Shown piece by piece: positions 43,760 through 53,037 of a stretch of DNA of 64,000 nucleotides. The notes beneath the pieces were generated by a model. That model searched no databases and had not been told where the DNA came from. It saw nothing but the letters and a program-made list of their open reading frames with translations. Position numbers and translations under genes: made by a program. Within the stretch, counting starts at the first letter, position 1. The number at the start of each line of letters is the position of its first letter. The stretch comes from Kineosporia aurantiaca JCM 3230 (GTDB lineage Bacteria; Actinomycetota; Actinomycetes; Actinomycetales; Kineosporiaceae): contig JODP01000006.1 of assembly GCA_000719025.1 (NCBI GenBank), positions 1,042,289 to 1,106,288 of the forward strand, given 5' to 3'.

Positions 43760-45271
43760 ATGACCGGCAGTGAACTCGTCCGACCGCAGACCCTTCGGGG
43801 ATTCCGCGACCTGCTGCCGCAGGAGATGCTCCTCCGGAACGAGGTGGTGGCCCGGATCACCCGGGTGTACCAGTCCTTCGGCTTCGTGCCGCTGGACACA
43901 CCCGTCCTGGAGTCCCTGCCCACCCTGCTCGGCAGCGGTGGCGAGGAGGCGGACAAGCAGATCTTCATCGTCCGCGAGGCCGCGAAACCCGTTGACCCGG
44001 AGGCGGAAAGCGCGCCCGAGGAGACCGGGATGCGGTTCGACCTGACCGTGCCGTTCGCCCGGATCATCGCCCAGTACCACCCGCAGCAGATCCGGTTGCC
44101 GTTCCGCCGCTACCACCTCGGCCCGGTCTTCCGGGCCGACGACCCGCAGCCCGAACAGGGCCGGTTCCGGCAGTTCACGCAGTTCGACGTGGACATCGCG
44201 GGCACCTCCACGGTCGCCGCCGACGCGGAGATCGTGGCCGTGCTCACCGCCGCCTTCGACGCGCTCGGCCTGGTCGCCTCCGCCACCGAGGGCACGCCCG
44301 GGTACTTCGTCCGGGTGAACAACCGCAAAATGGTGGACGCTTTCCTCGCCGGCGTGGGGATCGCGGACTTCGAGGTGGCCCGGCACGTGCTCCGGGTGCT
44401 CGACAAGGCGGACAAGATCACCCCCGAGGCGCTGCGCGCCGAGCTGGGGGAGGGGCGGTACGACGTCTCCGGCGACCGGATCCGCGGCGTCGGGCTGGCC
44501 GAGGGGCTGATCGACCAGCTGCTCGACTTCGTCGGCGTGCGGCAGGACACCCGGGCCAAGACGCTGGAGGAGATGGCTTCCCGGCTGCCGGACAGCGAGC
44601 AGGCCCAGGCCGCGGTCGCCGAGGTCCGGGAGTTCCTGGCCCACCTGGACGCGCTCGGGGTCAGCGAGGCCAGCGTGAAGCTCGACCCGAGCCTGGCCCG
44701 CGGTCTGGCCTACTACACCGGCAGCGTCTACGAGGCCACGCTGATCGGCGCCGGGGTCGGCTCGATCGGCGGCGGCGGCCGTTACGACGGCCTGGTCAGC
44801 CGGTTCAGCGACGACGCGGTGCCCGCGGTCGGCGTCTCGATCGGCATCGACCGGCTGGTCACCGGACTGACCAACCTGGGTGTGGAGTACGGCACGAAGA
44901 AGACCACGGCCGACGTGGTGGTGCTGGTCATGCCCAAGGTGGAGCCGGCCGAGGCGACCCGGGTGGCGGCCGAGCTGCGCGCCGCCGGGATCGCGACCGA
45001 GCTGTACGTGGGGGAGTCGGTGGGCAAGGTCGGCAAGCAGTTGGCCTACGCCAACGCCCAGGGCTTCGCGGCCGCCGTGATGGTCGGCGGCAACGAGGTC
45101 CGGGACAGCACCGTCACGATCAAGGACCTGCAGGCCGGGGCCGAGTCCCGGGCCCAGATCACCGACAACAGCGACTACCGCGCGGCCAAGGGCGCCGGGC
45201 AGATGACCGTCCCTCGGAGTGAGCTGACGGCCACCGTCCGGCAGCTGCTGGGCGCGGAGGAGAACGCATGA
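43760..45271 (+). CDS. hisS: Histidine-tRNA ligase, non-standard type
   Basis: A 503-aa class II synthetase, longer than the roughly 420 aa of usual actinobacterial HisRS. The N-terminus reads LRGFRDLLPQEMLLRNEVV, and the first part contains GSGGEEADKQIF where common actinobacterial enzymes have a GVGESTDVV-type segment. Motif 2 is FRRYHLGPVFRADDP, the HisA motif L-A-R-G-L-A-Y-Y-T-G and motif 3 GVSIGIDRL. A C-terminal anticodon-binding domain (about 395-500) excludes HisZ. ATG 43760 has GAGGAAG. It lies between tRNA-His and hisG and overlaps the latter in ATGA. Confidence 0.9.
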   Translation: MTGSELVRPQTLRGFRDLLPQEMLLRNEVVARITRVYQSFGFVPLDTPVLESLPTLLGSGGEEADKQIFIVREAAKPVDPEAESAPEETGMRFDLTVPFARIIAQYHPQQIRLPFRRYHLGPVFRADDPQPEQGRFRQFTQFDVDIAGTSTVAADAEIVAVLTAAFDALGLVASATEGTPGYFVRVNNRKMVDAFLAGVGIADFEVARHVLRVLDKADKITPEALRAELGEGRYDVSGDRIRGVGLAEGLIDQLLDFVGVRQDTRAKTLEEMASRLPDSEQAQAAVAEVREFLAHLDALGVSEASVKLDPSLARGLAYYTGSVYEATLIGAGVGSIGGGGRYDGLVSRFSDDAVPAVGVSIGIDRLVTGLTNLGVEYGTKKTTADVVVLVMPKVEPAEATRVAAELRAAGIATELYVGESVGKVGKQLAYANAQGFAAAVMVGGNEVRDSTVTIKDLQAGAESRAQITDNSDYRAAKGAGQMTVPRSELTATVRQLLGAEENA

Positions 45272-46281
45272 GCGAGCGTCAGATCACCCTGGGCATCCCG
45301 AAGGGCAGCCTGCAGCAGTCCACCCTGGGCATCTTTGAGCGGGTCGGGCTGCAGTTCACCGGCGGCTCGCGCACCCTGTGGCTGAGCTCGAACGACCCGG
45401 AGATCGTGCCGGTCCTGCTGAAGCCGCAGGAGATCCCGATCTACGTGAAGTCCGGCCGGCTGGACGCCGGGCTGTCCGGCCGGGACTGGATCGTCGAGCA
45501 GGACGTGCTCCAGCACATCGCGGTGAAGGCCGAACTACCGTTCTCCCGCCAGACCTCCCGTCCGATCCGCTGGGTGCTCGCGGTACCCCAGTCGTCCCCG
45601 ATCAAGACCGTCGAGGACCTGCGGGCCGAGTGCGACCGGCGGCGGCTGGCCGGGGACCCGTTCGTGATCTCCACCGAGCTCACCCGGATCTCCCGGATGT
45701 GGCTGGCCCGGCAGGGGGTGGACGCGCACGTGGAGTTCTCCTGGGGCGCCACCGAGGCCAAGGCGGAGTACTTCGCCGACGCCATCATCGAGGGCGTGGA
45801 GACCGGGAACTCGCTGCGGGCCAACCACCTTCGGGAAGTGGCGGAGGTCTTCTCCTCGACCAACCAGTTCTTCGTGAGCCGGAAGATCTACCGGGACGAC
45901 GAGTGGAAGCGGTCCAAGCTGGACGCGATCTCGCACCTGATCCGGGGCGCCCTGCGGGCGAACGACGTGGTCGAGCTGCGGGTGGTGGCCGAACGCCCGC
46001 TCCCGCTGGCCGAGATCCTGGGCCCGGACGCCCGGGTCGTCGCGGCCTCGGAAGCGGTTGCCGGGCAGGGATACACGGCTACGGTGACGCTGCCGCGCGC
46101 TTCGGTTCCGTACGCAATGCCTGCGGTGATCGCGGCGGGGGCGACGGACGCCTGGGTGTCGCCGATGTCGATCTACTACAGCCACGAGGCGGACGCCACG
46201 TCCAAGGCCGCGGCCGAGGCCCGGAACGCCAGCGCCAGCCTCCCGCTCGCCCCCCTGGCCCCCGCCACCGGAATGGCCTGA
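45268..46281 (+). CDS. hisG: ATP phosphoribosyltransferase, divergent
   Basis: A 337-aa HisG-like protein, first enzyme of histidine synthesis. Recognisable features are LGIPKGSLQQSTLGIFERVG, VLLKPQEIPIYVKSGRLDAGLSGRDWI and a C-terminal ACT-like domain (about 225-310). It differs strongly from the typical mycobacterial HisG (about 284 aa, starting with VPNKGAL) and carries extra segments. ATGA overlap with hisS makes it co-translated. No hisE is adjacent. It is the 3' end of a tRNA-His, hisS, hisG unit and may have been acquired with it. Confidence 0.85.
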   Translation: MSERQITLGIPKGSLQQSTLGIFERVGLQFTGGSRTLWLSSNDPEIVPVLLKPQEIPIYVKSGRLDAGLSGRDWIVEQDVLQHIAVKAELPFSRQTSRPIRWVLAVPQSSPIKTVEDLRAECDRRRLAGDPFVISTELTRISRMWLARQGVDAHVEFSWGATEAKAEYFADAIIEGVETGNSLRANHLREVAEVFSSTNQFFVSRKIYRDDEWKRSKLDAISHLIRGALRANDVVELRVVAERPLPLAEILGPDARVVAASEAVAGQGYTATVTLPRASVPYAMPAVIAAGATDAWVSPMSIYYSHEADATSKAAAEARNASASLPLAPLAPATGMA

Positions 46282-46300
46282 ACCCTCCAGCCCACCCCCG

Positions 46301-46436
46301 TGATCAGGCAAAACCCCCTCGTGATCATGGAGAAATACCCCCGTGATCATGGAGTTTTCTTCCCTAGCGACGGAGGCGAAACTCCATGATCACGGGGGAA
46401 GAAGTCCATGATCACGGGGGAGAAAGTCCATGATCA
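46301..46436. repeat. TGATCA array B (six units, three per orientation)
   Basis: TGATCA cores start at 46301, 46322 and 46344 (plus orientation) and at 46387, 46409 and 46431 (reverse), spaced 21, 22, 43, 22 and 22 bp. The left and right halves form a large inverted repeat between the convergent hisG and pnkp genes. The reverse complement of the unit at 46409 equals the first unit of array A. Confidence 0.92.
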
Positions 46437-46454
46437 CGAGGGGGTTTGTGGGGG

Positions 46455-49007
46455 TTAGAGGCGGGGGTCGACGGGCTCGGATTCGAGGGCGAGCACGGCG
46501 AAGACCGGCTCGTGGACCCGCCAGAGCGGCTCACCGGCAGCGAACCGGGTCAGAGCCTCGAGGCCGAGCGCGTACTCCCGCAGCGCCGCCGACCGCTTGC
46601 GCCCGACCGCGCGGGAGCGGAGCCGGCTGAGGTTCTCCTCCAGCTGGTAGTCCGGGCCGTAGATGATCCGTAGGTACTCGGGCCCGCGCACCTTCACCCC
46701 GGGCTGGACCAGGCCGCGCTTGGTTCGGGTCAGGTTGGTCAGCGGCTTCACCACCATGCCCTCACCCCCGGCCCCGGTCAGCTCCTCCCACCAGGTCACG
46801 GCCGCCTGCACGCCCTCCTCGGAGGACGGGTCGACGACCAGTCGCCGGGTCGGGGCGAGCAGCGGGTCGGCCTCGACCAGCCGGTCGGCCAGAGCCAGGT
46901 GCCAGGTGTGGTCCCGGTCGTGGAAGGTGGCCCCTTCCGCCGCGAGCACCTGGAACGGCGCGATCCGCACGCCCTCCAGACCTTCGGTGGGCCAGACGTA
47001 ACGCCGGTAGGCCTGCTCGAATGCTGCTGCCGCGGAAAGCCGGGTGGCGGTGCGGTCCCGGAGCGAGGCCAGTTCCGGAATCCGCTCGGCCGCAGCGGTC
47101 AGCGCCTCCAGAGCGGGCGGAAGCGCAGAACGGGCGGCCGCGCCGACCGCGGCGTACTGCTGCCGGATCAGATCTCCCGCCTTCAGCGACCAAGGCATGA
47201 TCTCGGCGTCGATCAGCACCCAGCCGGTCTCCAGTTCGTCCCAGACCTTGGCTGTCTCCAGCGCCGAACGCACGCGCTCCAGCAGGGTTTCGGTATCGGC
47301 ATCGGAGAAGAACGGGCGTCCGGTCCGGGTGTGGATCACCCCGGTGCGCCCCTCCGGAAGGGCGAATCTCGATGCTGCCAAGGAAGAATCCCGGCAGACC
47401 AGCAGCACCGCGCGAGAGCCCATGTGCTTCTCTTCGCAGATCACCTCGGGCACGCCGTCCTTCACGAAGGCGGCCAGGGCCTCGACCGGGTGCTCGAGCA
47501 GCCCGGGCAGCGTGCTGGTGGGGGCCGGGGCCATGGTCGGCGGCAGGTAGAGCAGCCAGCGCGGGTCCAGGGCGAAGCGGCTCATCACCTCGAGGGCCCC
47601 GGCGGCGGCCTCCTCGGTGACCGTCACCCGACCGTGGAAACGGGTCTCCACCGAGCGCTTCCCGCTCACATCGGCGAGCGTGAGGATGCTGGGATCCCGC
47701 TCCACGGCAGCCTTCTTCGCACTGCGAAGTGGCTTGGCCGGCTCGTACCAGACCTTCTCGGCCGGAACGCTGACGATCTCCTTCTCCGGATAGCGCAGCG
47801 CGGTCAGGGCTCCGCCGAACACCGCCCCGGTGTCCAGGCACAGCGTGTTGTTGACCCACTCCGGCGTGACGGTCGGCGTGTGCCCGTAAAGCACCATTGC
47901 CCGCCCGCGGTAGTCGTTCGCCCACGGGTAGCGCACCGGCAGGCCGTAAGAGTCGGTCTCGCCCGTGGTGTCCCCGTACAGCGCGAAGCTCCGAACGCGC
48001 CCCGAAGCGCGGCCGTGGTAGGCCTCTTTCAGCCCAGCGTGAGCGACCACCAGCTTGCCGCCGTCGAGCACGTAGTGAGCCACCAGGTTGTCGCACCAGG
48101 CCGCCACCTGAGCCTGGAACTCGGTGGACTCCAGGGCCAGTTGACTCATCGTCTCGGCGAGCCCGTGGGTCAGTTTCACATCGCGCCCGCCCAGCGCCCG
48201 CACCAGCTTGTGCTCGTGGTTCCCGCTCACGCAGAGCGCGTTCCCGGCCTCGACCATGCCCATCACCAGGCGCAGCACGCCGGGGGAGTCCGGGCCGCGG
48301 TCGACCAGGTCGCCGACGAAGACCGCGGTGCGCCCGGCCGGGGGAACCGCGTCCACCGGGTGGCCCTCCGGGTCCAGGATCACGCCGTAGCCGAGCTTGG
48401 AGAGAAGAGTGGTGAGCTCGGAGAGACAGCCGTGCACGTCGCCGATCACGTCGAACGGCCCGGTGCGCTCGCGCAGGTCGTTCAGCAGCGGCTCGCGGAC
48501 GATCACCGCGGCCTCGGCCTTTTGCGGCGAGTCCAGTACGTGCACCCGGCGGAAGCCTTCGCGGCGCAGACCCTTGAGCGAACGGCGGAGCTGGTCGGCC
48601 TGACGGAGCACCACCCGGTCGCCGAAGTCCCGGTCCGGCCGGGCGGCGTTGCGCTCGAGGCAGAGCTCCTTCGGGATGTCGAGCACGATCGCGACCGGCA
48701 GCACGTCGTGGTCCCGGGCCAGCTTGAGCAGGCTGGCCCGGGCCTCCTTCTGCACGTTGGTCGCGTCGACCACGGTCAGCAGCCCCGCGGCCAAACGCTT
48801 GCCGGCGACGTAGTGCAGCGCGTCGAACGCGGCCACGGTGGCGTCCTGCGAGTTCTCGTCGTTCGAGACCAGACCGCGGAAGAAGTCGCTGGACAGCACC
48901 TCGTAGGGGCCGAACTTCTGGCCTGCGAAGGTGGACTTGCCCGAGCCGGAGACGCCGACCAGGACCACCAGGCAGACATCCGGGATGGTCAGCTGATGCT
49001 CACTCAT
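46455..49007 (-). CDS. pnkp: Polynucleotide kinase-phosphatase-ligase Pnkp
   Basis: An 850-aa RNA-repair enzyme. Kinase domain: P-loop G18-V-S-G-S-G-K-S-T26. Phosphatase: calcineurin-like GDVHG (189-193), GDLVDRG (232-238) and GNHE (262-265). Ligase: nucleotidyltransferase motif I E-E-K-H-M-G with K527. It restores 5'-P/3'-OH ends after ribotoxin cleavage and works with Hen1. ATG 49007 has GGAGGGG and overlaps the hen1 stop in ATGA. Bacterial Pnkp length and layout match. Confidence 0.96.
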   Translation of the reverse strand: MSEHQLTIPDVCLVVLVGVSGSGKSTFAGQKFGPYEVLSSDFFRGLVSNDENSQDATVAAFDALHYVAGKRLAAGLLTVVDATNVQKEARASLLKLARDHDVLPVAIVLDIPKELCLERNAARPDRDFGDRVVLRQADQLRRSLKGLRREGFRRVHVLDSPQKAEAAVIVREPLLNDLRERTGPFDVIGDVHGCLSELTTLLSKLGYGVILDPEGHPVDAVPPAGRTAVFVGDLVDRGPDSPGVLRLVMGMVEAGNALCVSGNHEHKLVRALGGRDVKLTHGLAETMSQLALESTEFQAQVAAWCDNLVAHYVLDGGKLVVAHAGLKEAYHGRASGRVRSFALYGDTTGETDSYGLPVRYPWANDYRGRAMVLYGHTPTVTPEWVNNTLCLDTGAVFGGALTALRYPEKEIVSVPAEKVWYEPAKPLRSAKKAAVERDPSILTLADVSGKRSVETRFHGRVTVTEEAAAGALEVMSRFALDPRWLLYLPPTMAPAPTSTLPGLLEHPVEALAAFVKDGVPEVICEEKHMGSRAVLLVCRDSSLAASRFALPEGRTGVIHTRTGRPFFSDADTETLLERVRSALETAKVWDELETGWVLIDAEIMPWSLKAGDLIRQQYAAVGAAARSALPPALEALTAAAERIPELASLRDRTATRLSAAAAFEQAYRRYVWPTEGLEGVRIAPFQVLAAEGATFHDRDHTWHLALADRLVEADPLLAPTRRLVVDPSSEEGVQAAVTWWEELTGAGGEGMVVKPLTNLTRTKRGLVQPGVKVRGPEYLRIIYGPDYQLEENLSRLRSRAVGRKRSAALREYALGLEALTRFAAGEPLWRVHEPVFAVLALESEPVDPRL

Positions 49008-50527
49008 CGGTTCCCCTCCACCGTGAAAACGGCCATTTGCGTGGGTGATCCGGCCGTCGGATCCTCGGTGCCGATCCCGGAGAAGCGCACCGTGTACCCG
49101 TACTGCCCGGCCACGTCCGACGCCCAGGCCTGGAACTGCGCACGATCCCACTCGAACCGGTGGTCGGTGTGCCGGGTCGCGCCGTCGGCGATCCCGTAGT
49201 GCGCGTTGTACTCGACGTTGGGCGTGGTCACCAGCACCTGGCCGGGCCGGGCGGTGCCGAACACGTTGGCGGCCAGGGCGGGCAGGCGCGGTGGGTCGAT
49301 GTGCTCGATCACCTCCATCAGCACGGCCGCGTCGAAACCGGCCAGCGCCGGATCGGCGTAGACCAGCGAGGACTGCCGCAGGCCGACCCGCTCCCGCACC
49401 CGGTCGGGCAGGGAGTCCAGCCGCAGCCGTCGCGCCGCGATCTCGAGTCCGCGGTGCGAGACGTCCACGCCGAGCAGTCGCTGATAACGAGGGTCGGCGA
49501 GCAGCGCCTTCAGAAGCTTGCCCTCGCCACAGCCGAGGTCGACCACGCTCTGCGCACCGGAGGCCAGCAGTGTCTCGACGATCTTCCGAAGCCGCTGCAC
49601 CGCCAGCGAAACCGGCTGATCCAGAGTCTCCAGAACCTCGGCAGAGGCAACCACACCCCCGACCGCCTCGTCGCCCCCGACCGCAACCACCCCGGCCACG
49701 GAAACCTCGACCTCGGGCTCAACACCATCGGCATCAACGTCAGCCGGGAGCTCGACGTCCTCGGCGGAAAGATTCATGTCCTCCAGGCCGGCGAAGCGCT
49801 CCGACGCGTCGTTCACCAACCGTCTCTGGTGCCGTAGATACCGCTCGGTGATCAGCGCGCGTTCTGGGTGGGAGGCCAGCCAGCCCTCGCCGGCCCGGAT
49901 CAGCTTGTCCACCTCGTCCGGGCTTACCCAGTAGTGCTTCGCGTCGTCCAGCACCGGCAGCAGGACGTACAGCTGACTCAGCGCCTCCGAGAGCAACGTC
50001 GTGCCGGACAGGCGCAGGTCTACGTAACGGGAGTCGCCCCAACCCAGTTCCGGGTCCAGCGGCACCGGGGTGATGTCGACGGTCCAGCCCATCGGCTCGA
50101 ACAGCCGCTGCGCAACATCCGCCCCACCCCGGCAGGGCAGTGCCGGTACGTGAATGTCCAGCTGCAAAGGGACGCCGGGCAGCTCCGGGCGAGCTTCGCA
50201 GCGCCCCGTCACCGCGGTCCGGAAGACCTTTCCGAGGGCCACGGCCAGCATCGAGGAAGCGGCGTAGGGCCGGTCGTTCACATACTGCGCGAGCGAGAAA
50301 CCGTCTGCTGGTTTCGGCCCTCGTCCACGCACCAACGCGATCGGGTCGACTTCCAGCAACAGTGCCGCCGTGCAGGTGGACGCGTCGGCGCGCGGGTAGA
50401 AGACGTGCGCCGTACCGACCGGCAGCCCGAACTTCTGGGCCCGGTCGGGATGCTTGTGCAGCAGGTAGCCCAGATCGGTGGCCGGAGCCTCGGCCCGGTC
50501 ACTGGTCGAGGTGATTGTCAGGAACAC
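49004..50527 (-). CDS. hen1: 3'-terminal RNA ribose 2'-O-methyltransferase Hen1
   Basis: A 507-aa enzyme of the Pnkp-Hen1 complex. The N-terminal half is the Pnkp-activating domain (LGYLLHKHPDRAQKF start); the C-terminal methyltransferase has VVDLGCGEGKLLKAL (about 328-342) and the metal site E-V-I-E-H (about 405) with downstream His. It methylates the 3' ribose at the repaired junction and makes tRNA resistant to repeat cleavage. Residues 255-300 are a low-complexity acidic linker. It is the first gene of the operon. Confidence 0.96.
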   Translation of the reverse strand: MFLTITSTSDRAEAPATDLGYLLHKHPDRAQKFGLPVGTAHVFYPRADASTCTAALLLEVDPIALVRGRGPKPADGFSLAQYVNDRPYAASSMLAVALGKVFRTAVTGRCEARPELPGVPLQLDIHVPALPCRGGADVAQRLFEPMGWTVDITPVPLDPELGWGDSRYVDLRLSGTTLLSEALSQLYVLLPVLDDAKHYWVSPDEVDKLIRAGEGWLASHPERALITERYLRHQRRLVNDASERFAGLEDMNLSAEDVELPADVDADGVEPEVEVSVAGVVAVGGDEAVGGVVASAEVLETLDQPVSLAVQRLRKIVETLLASGAQSVVDLGCGEGKLLKALLADPRYQRLLGVDVSHRGLEIAARRLRLDSLPDRVRERVGLRQSSLVYADPALAGFDAAVLMEVIEHIDPPRLPALAANVFGTARPGQVLVTTPNVEYNAHYGIADGATRHTDHRFEWDRAQFQAWASDVAGQYGYTVRFSGIGTEDPTAGSPTQMAVFTVEGNR

Positions 50528-50568
50528 AGGGGTCAGTGTGTCAACGCCGGGGCCGATCGCCCACGCAA

Positions 50569-51699
50569 TTAGGAGTTGTCGATGATGTCGCGCAGGACCT
50601 GAGCCTGTTCCTGGACCGAGACGACCGCCTCCTGCACCTGTCCGGCCTGGCCCGACGTGGTCCGGGCGCGCTCGGCGATCACCGAGACGGTGTCGGCGAT
50701 GCTGGCCGTGGTGGCCGACTGCTGCTCGATCGCCGCGGCGATGGTCTCCTGCGACTCGCGGATCCGGTCCACCAGCCGGTCGATCCCCTCGGTGGCCTCG
50801 GCGCTGCCGTCCGCCGCCTGCTGGATGTCGTGGATCTTGTTCTCGATGTCGCTGATGCTCGCCGTGGTGGTCTCGGCCAGCTGCTTCACCTCGTCGGCGA
50901 CCACCGCGAAGCCCTTGCCCGCCTCACCGGCCCGGGCCGCCTCGATGGTGGCGTTCAGGGCCAGCATCTTGGTCTGCGCGGCCACCGCCTCGATCATCCG
51001 CAGGATGCCGCCGATCTCCGCGCTCATGGTCTGCAGCTCGCGCAGCTTCTGCAGGTTCTCGGCGGTCGCCTCCACGGTCCGCTGCACCTGCTCGGTGGCC
51101 TCGGCCGAGGCCCGGGCGATCTCCCGGACCGCCGCGTTCATCTGGTCGGTCGCCCCGGCCACGTTGGTGGCCTGCAGCGAGGTGTCCCCGGCGGTCGCCG
51201 CCAGCGCCCTCGAGACCTCCTCGAGCCGGGCGGTGACCGCCTCGTTCTCGGCGAACGTGACGTTCGCCCGGGCGTTGCGGTCACTCACGTTGTCCCAGGC
51301 GACGATGTACCCCAGCCGGCTCCCAGCGGAGTCGGTGACGGCGTTGATCATGGTGCGCAGGGTGACCCCGCCGAACGAGAACACTGCGGTGCGGGGGAGC
51401 GCGGACGGGTCGGCGAGGATCCGCTCGATTCGGCGCGGGTCCTGGTGGAAGCGATGGATCGAGCCGCCGATCAGCTGCTGCGGGCCGACCCCGAAGGCGC
51501 TCTGGATGGCGGGGGCGAGGTCGGCCAGGGTGGTCGCCGCCCGGCGGTTGGCCCAGATCAGGTTCAGCTCCCGGTCGGCCAGGAAGACGTTGGCGTTCAG
51601 GCTGTTCAGCGCGGCCAGCAGGGGGTTGCCGGGATCGTCCAGGGCCGCGGTCAGCGAGGTGGCCGCGGTGGCCCGCCGGCGGGCGGTCAGGAGTCCCAT
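50569..51699 (-). CDS. Soluble PAS-type methyl-accepting chemotaxis protein
   Basis: A 376-aa cytoplasmic chemoreceptor. An N-terminal PAS-like domain (about 25-145; NVFLADRELNLIWANRRA) is followed by a coiled-coil MCP signalling domain. The hairpin tip is EAVAAQTKMLALNATIEAARAGEAGKGFAVVADEVKQLAETT. No transmembrane or HAMP segment is visible, so it senses intracellular or redox cues. ATG 51699 gives the natural PAS start. A 12-bp tandem duplication (51713-51736) lies just upstream. Confidence 0.9.
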   Translation of the reverse strand: MGLLTARRRATAATSLTAALDDPGNPLLAALNSLNANVFLADRELNLIWANRRAATTLADLAPAIQSAFGVGPQQLIGGSIHRFHQDPRRIERILADPSALPRTAVFSFGGVTLRTMINAVTDSAGSRLGYIVAWDNVSDRNARANVTFAENEAVTARLEEVSRALAATAGDTSLQATNVAGATDQMNAAVREIARASAEATEQVQRTVEATAENLQKLRELQTMSAEIGGILRMIEAVAAQTKMLALNATIEAARAGEAGKGFAVVADEVKQLAETTTASISDIENKIHDIQQAADGSAEATEGIDRLVDRIRESQETIAAAIEQQSATTASIADTVSVIAERARTTSGQAGQVQEAVVSVQEQAQVLRDIIDNS

Positions 51700-51712
51700 G
51701 ACTGCGGTTCCG

Positions 51713-51736
51713 ATCTTCGGTGAAATCTTCGGTGAA
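51713..51736. repeat. 12-bp perfect tandem duplication upstream of the MCP gene
   Basis: ATCTTCGGTGAA occurs twice in direct succession (51713-51724 and 51725-51736), 14 nt upstream of the start codon on the opposite strand. It may be a promoter element or replication slippage. Confidence 0.85.
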
Positions 51737-51930
51737 TAGGCCGAAAGAGTGATCGGACGGTGTCCGGACCGGCTTGAGCCGCTCGGCGCGAACCCCTTGC
51801 ATCCGCCTGCATCCAGTGCCTTAATGATGGCACTGAGTGCATCGGCGCCCTCACCAGCGCCGGCCCTTCGAAGCACAGTGGTACCGGCGCTCCTCCTGCG
51901 CCGGTACCGGCGGACGAGAGGAGTCGGGCC

Positions 51931-52248
51931 ATGACCAGCACGTTGTCCCCCACCTTGGCCTCGGGGAGCGAGACCTCCGGCGGCGAGCAGCTTTACGTCA
52001 CCGCGACCCACAAGGTGCGCGACCAGTCCGGTAAGCCGCCGTTCGACTGGGTGCCCTACGGGGTCCAGCACGCCTGGCGGGCCGGTTCGCGCCGGACGCT
52101 GTGCGGCGAATGGACGTCGGGCTGGACCGTCTTCTGGGACCGCTCGTTCGCTCCTACGAAGCACCAGGCCTGCCCGGCGTGCGTCGAGGCGAGCCTGCCG
52201 GAGGCTTCCCGCCGCCGTCTGGATCCGGCGCTGCGACGCACCGCCTGA
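51931..52248 (+). CDS. Hypothetical zinc-ribbon-like protein
   Basis: A 105-aa protein. The N-terminal 20 residues are flexible; the core contains TLCGEWTSGWTVFWDRSFAP and H-Q-A-C-P-A-C, possibly one zinc site. A Trp-rich centre is distinctive. ATG 51931 has GAGAGGAG about 10 nt upstream. I recognise no family. It is on the opposite strand from the MCP and precedes the TetR gene by 54 bp. Confidence 0.6.
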   Translation: MTSTLSPTLASGSETSGGEQLYVTATHKVRDQSGKPPFDWVPYGVQHAWRAGSRRTLCGEWTSGWTVFWDRSFAPTKHQACPACVEASLPEASRRRLDPALRRTA

Positions 52249-52302
52249 GCGGCCTCTGTCTGGACAACCGGCCGTCTACCAGGGGCAGGTATGGTCACGG
52301 GC

Positions 52303-53037
52303 ATGTCACGGGTTCCACTCGTTCCGGGTGAGTCGGCCGCCCCTCCGGGCAGTCATCCGGACACGGGCAGGCGGATCGCCGCCGCCGCGTTCGAACTGTT
52401 CGCGTCCGGCGGGTACGACGGCACGACGGTGGACGCGATCGCCGAGCGGGCCGGAATCGCGCGGCGCACCTTCTTCCGGTACTTCCGCTCCAAGGACGAC
52501 GTGATCTTCCCGGATCACGACTCCCTGCTCGCGATGGTCAACCAGCACCTGATCGCGCAGACCGCGCTCGACCCGATCGAGGCGATCTGCGGGGCGGTGA
52601 AGCTGGTGTTGCTCAGTTACCTGGACGATCCGAAGGTCTCGGTGCAGCGCTACCGGCTCACCCGGAGCGTGCCCGCGCTCCGGGACCGGGAACTGGCCAG
52701 TGTGCAGCGGTACGAGCGCACGTTCAGCCGGTACGTGCGGGGCCGGCTGTCCGGCACCCTGGGCGAGAGCCAGGCGGTGCTCCGGGCCGACGTGGTCGCG
52801 GCTGCGGTGGTCGCGGCGCACAACGCGGTGCTGCGTGAGTGGTTGCGCGCCGGAGGCGATTACGACCCGGTGGCCGACCTGGATGCGGCCTGCACCTGGG
52901 TGCAGACCACGTTCGGTCGGAAAGCCCCGATGAAGGATGCCGGTGGCGACGACGACGTGGTGGTCGCCGTGTTTCGTTCGGGACAGCCGATGGACGACGT
53001 AATGGCCCGGATCTCAAGGTCTCTCGGGACTTCCTAG
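52303..53037 (+). CDS. TetR family transcriptional regulator
   Basis: A 244-aa repressor-type regulator. The helix-turn-helix region is RIAAAAFELFASGGYDGTTVDAIAERAGIARRTFFRYFRSKDDV (about 24-66), followed by a helical ligand domain. The C-terminal 40 residues carry a short acidic run. TATGGT (52290-52295) is 7 nt before ATG 52303, so probably leaderless. Target genes are not evident. It overlaps the convergent Rrf2 gene by 4 bp. Confidence 0.9.
   Translation: MSRVPLVPGESAAPPGSHPDTGRRIAAAAFELFASGGYDGTTVDAIAERAGIARRTFFRYFRSKDDVIFPDHDSLLAMVNQHLIAQTALDPIEAICGAVKLVLLSYLDDPKVSVQRYRLTRSVPALRDRELASVQRYERTFSRYVRGRLSGTLGESQAVLRADVVAAAVVAAHNAVLREWLRAGGDYDPVADLDAACTWVQTTFGRKAPMKDAGGDDDVVVAVFRSGQPMDDVMARISRSLGTS

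Noticed and set aside
46455..50527. Novel RNA-processing system
   Set aside because: All domains match the described Pnkp-Hen1 repair pair; only its neighbourhood is unusual.
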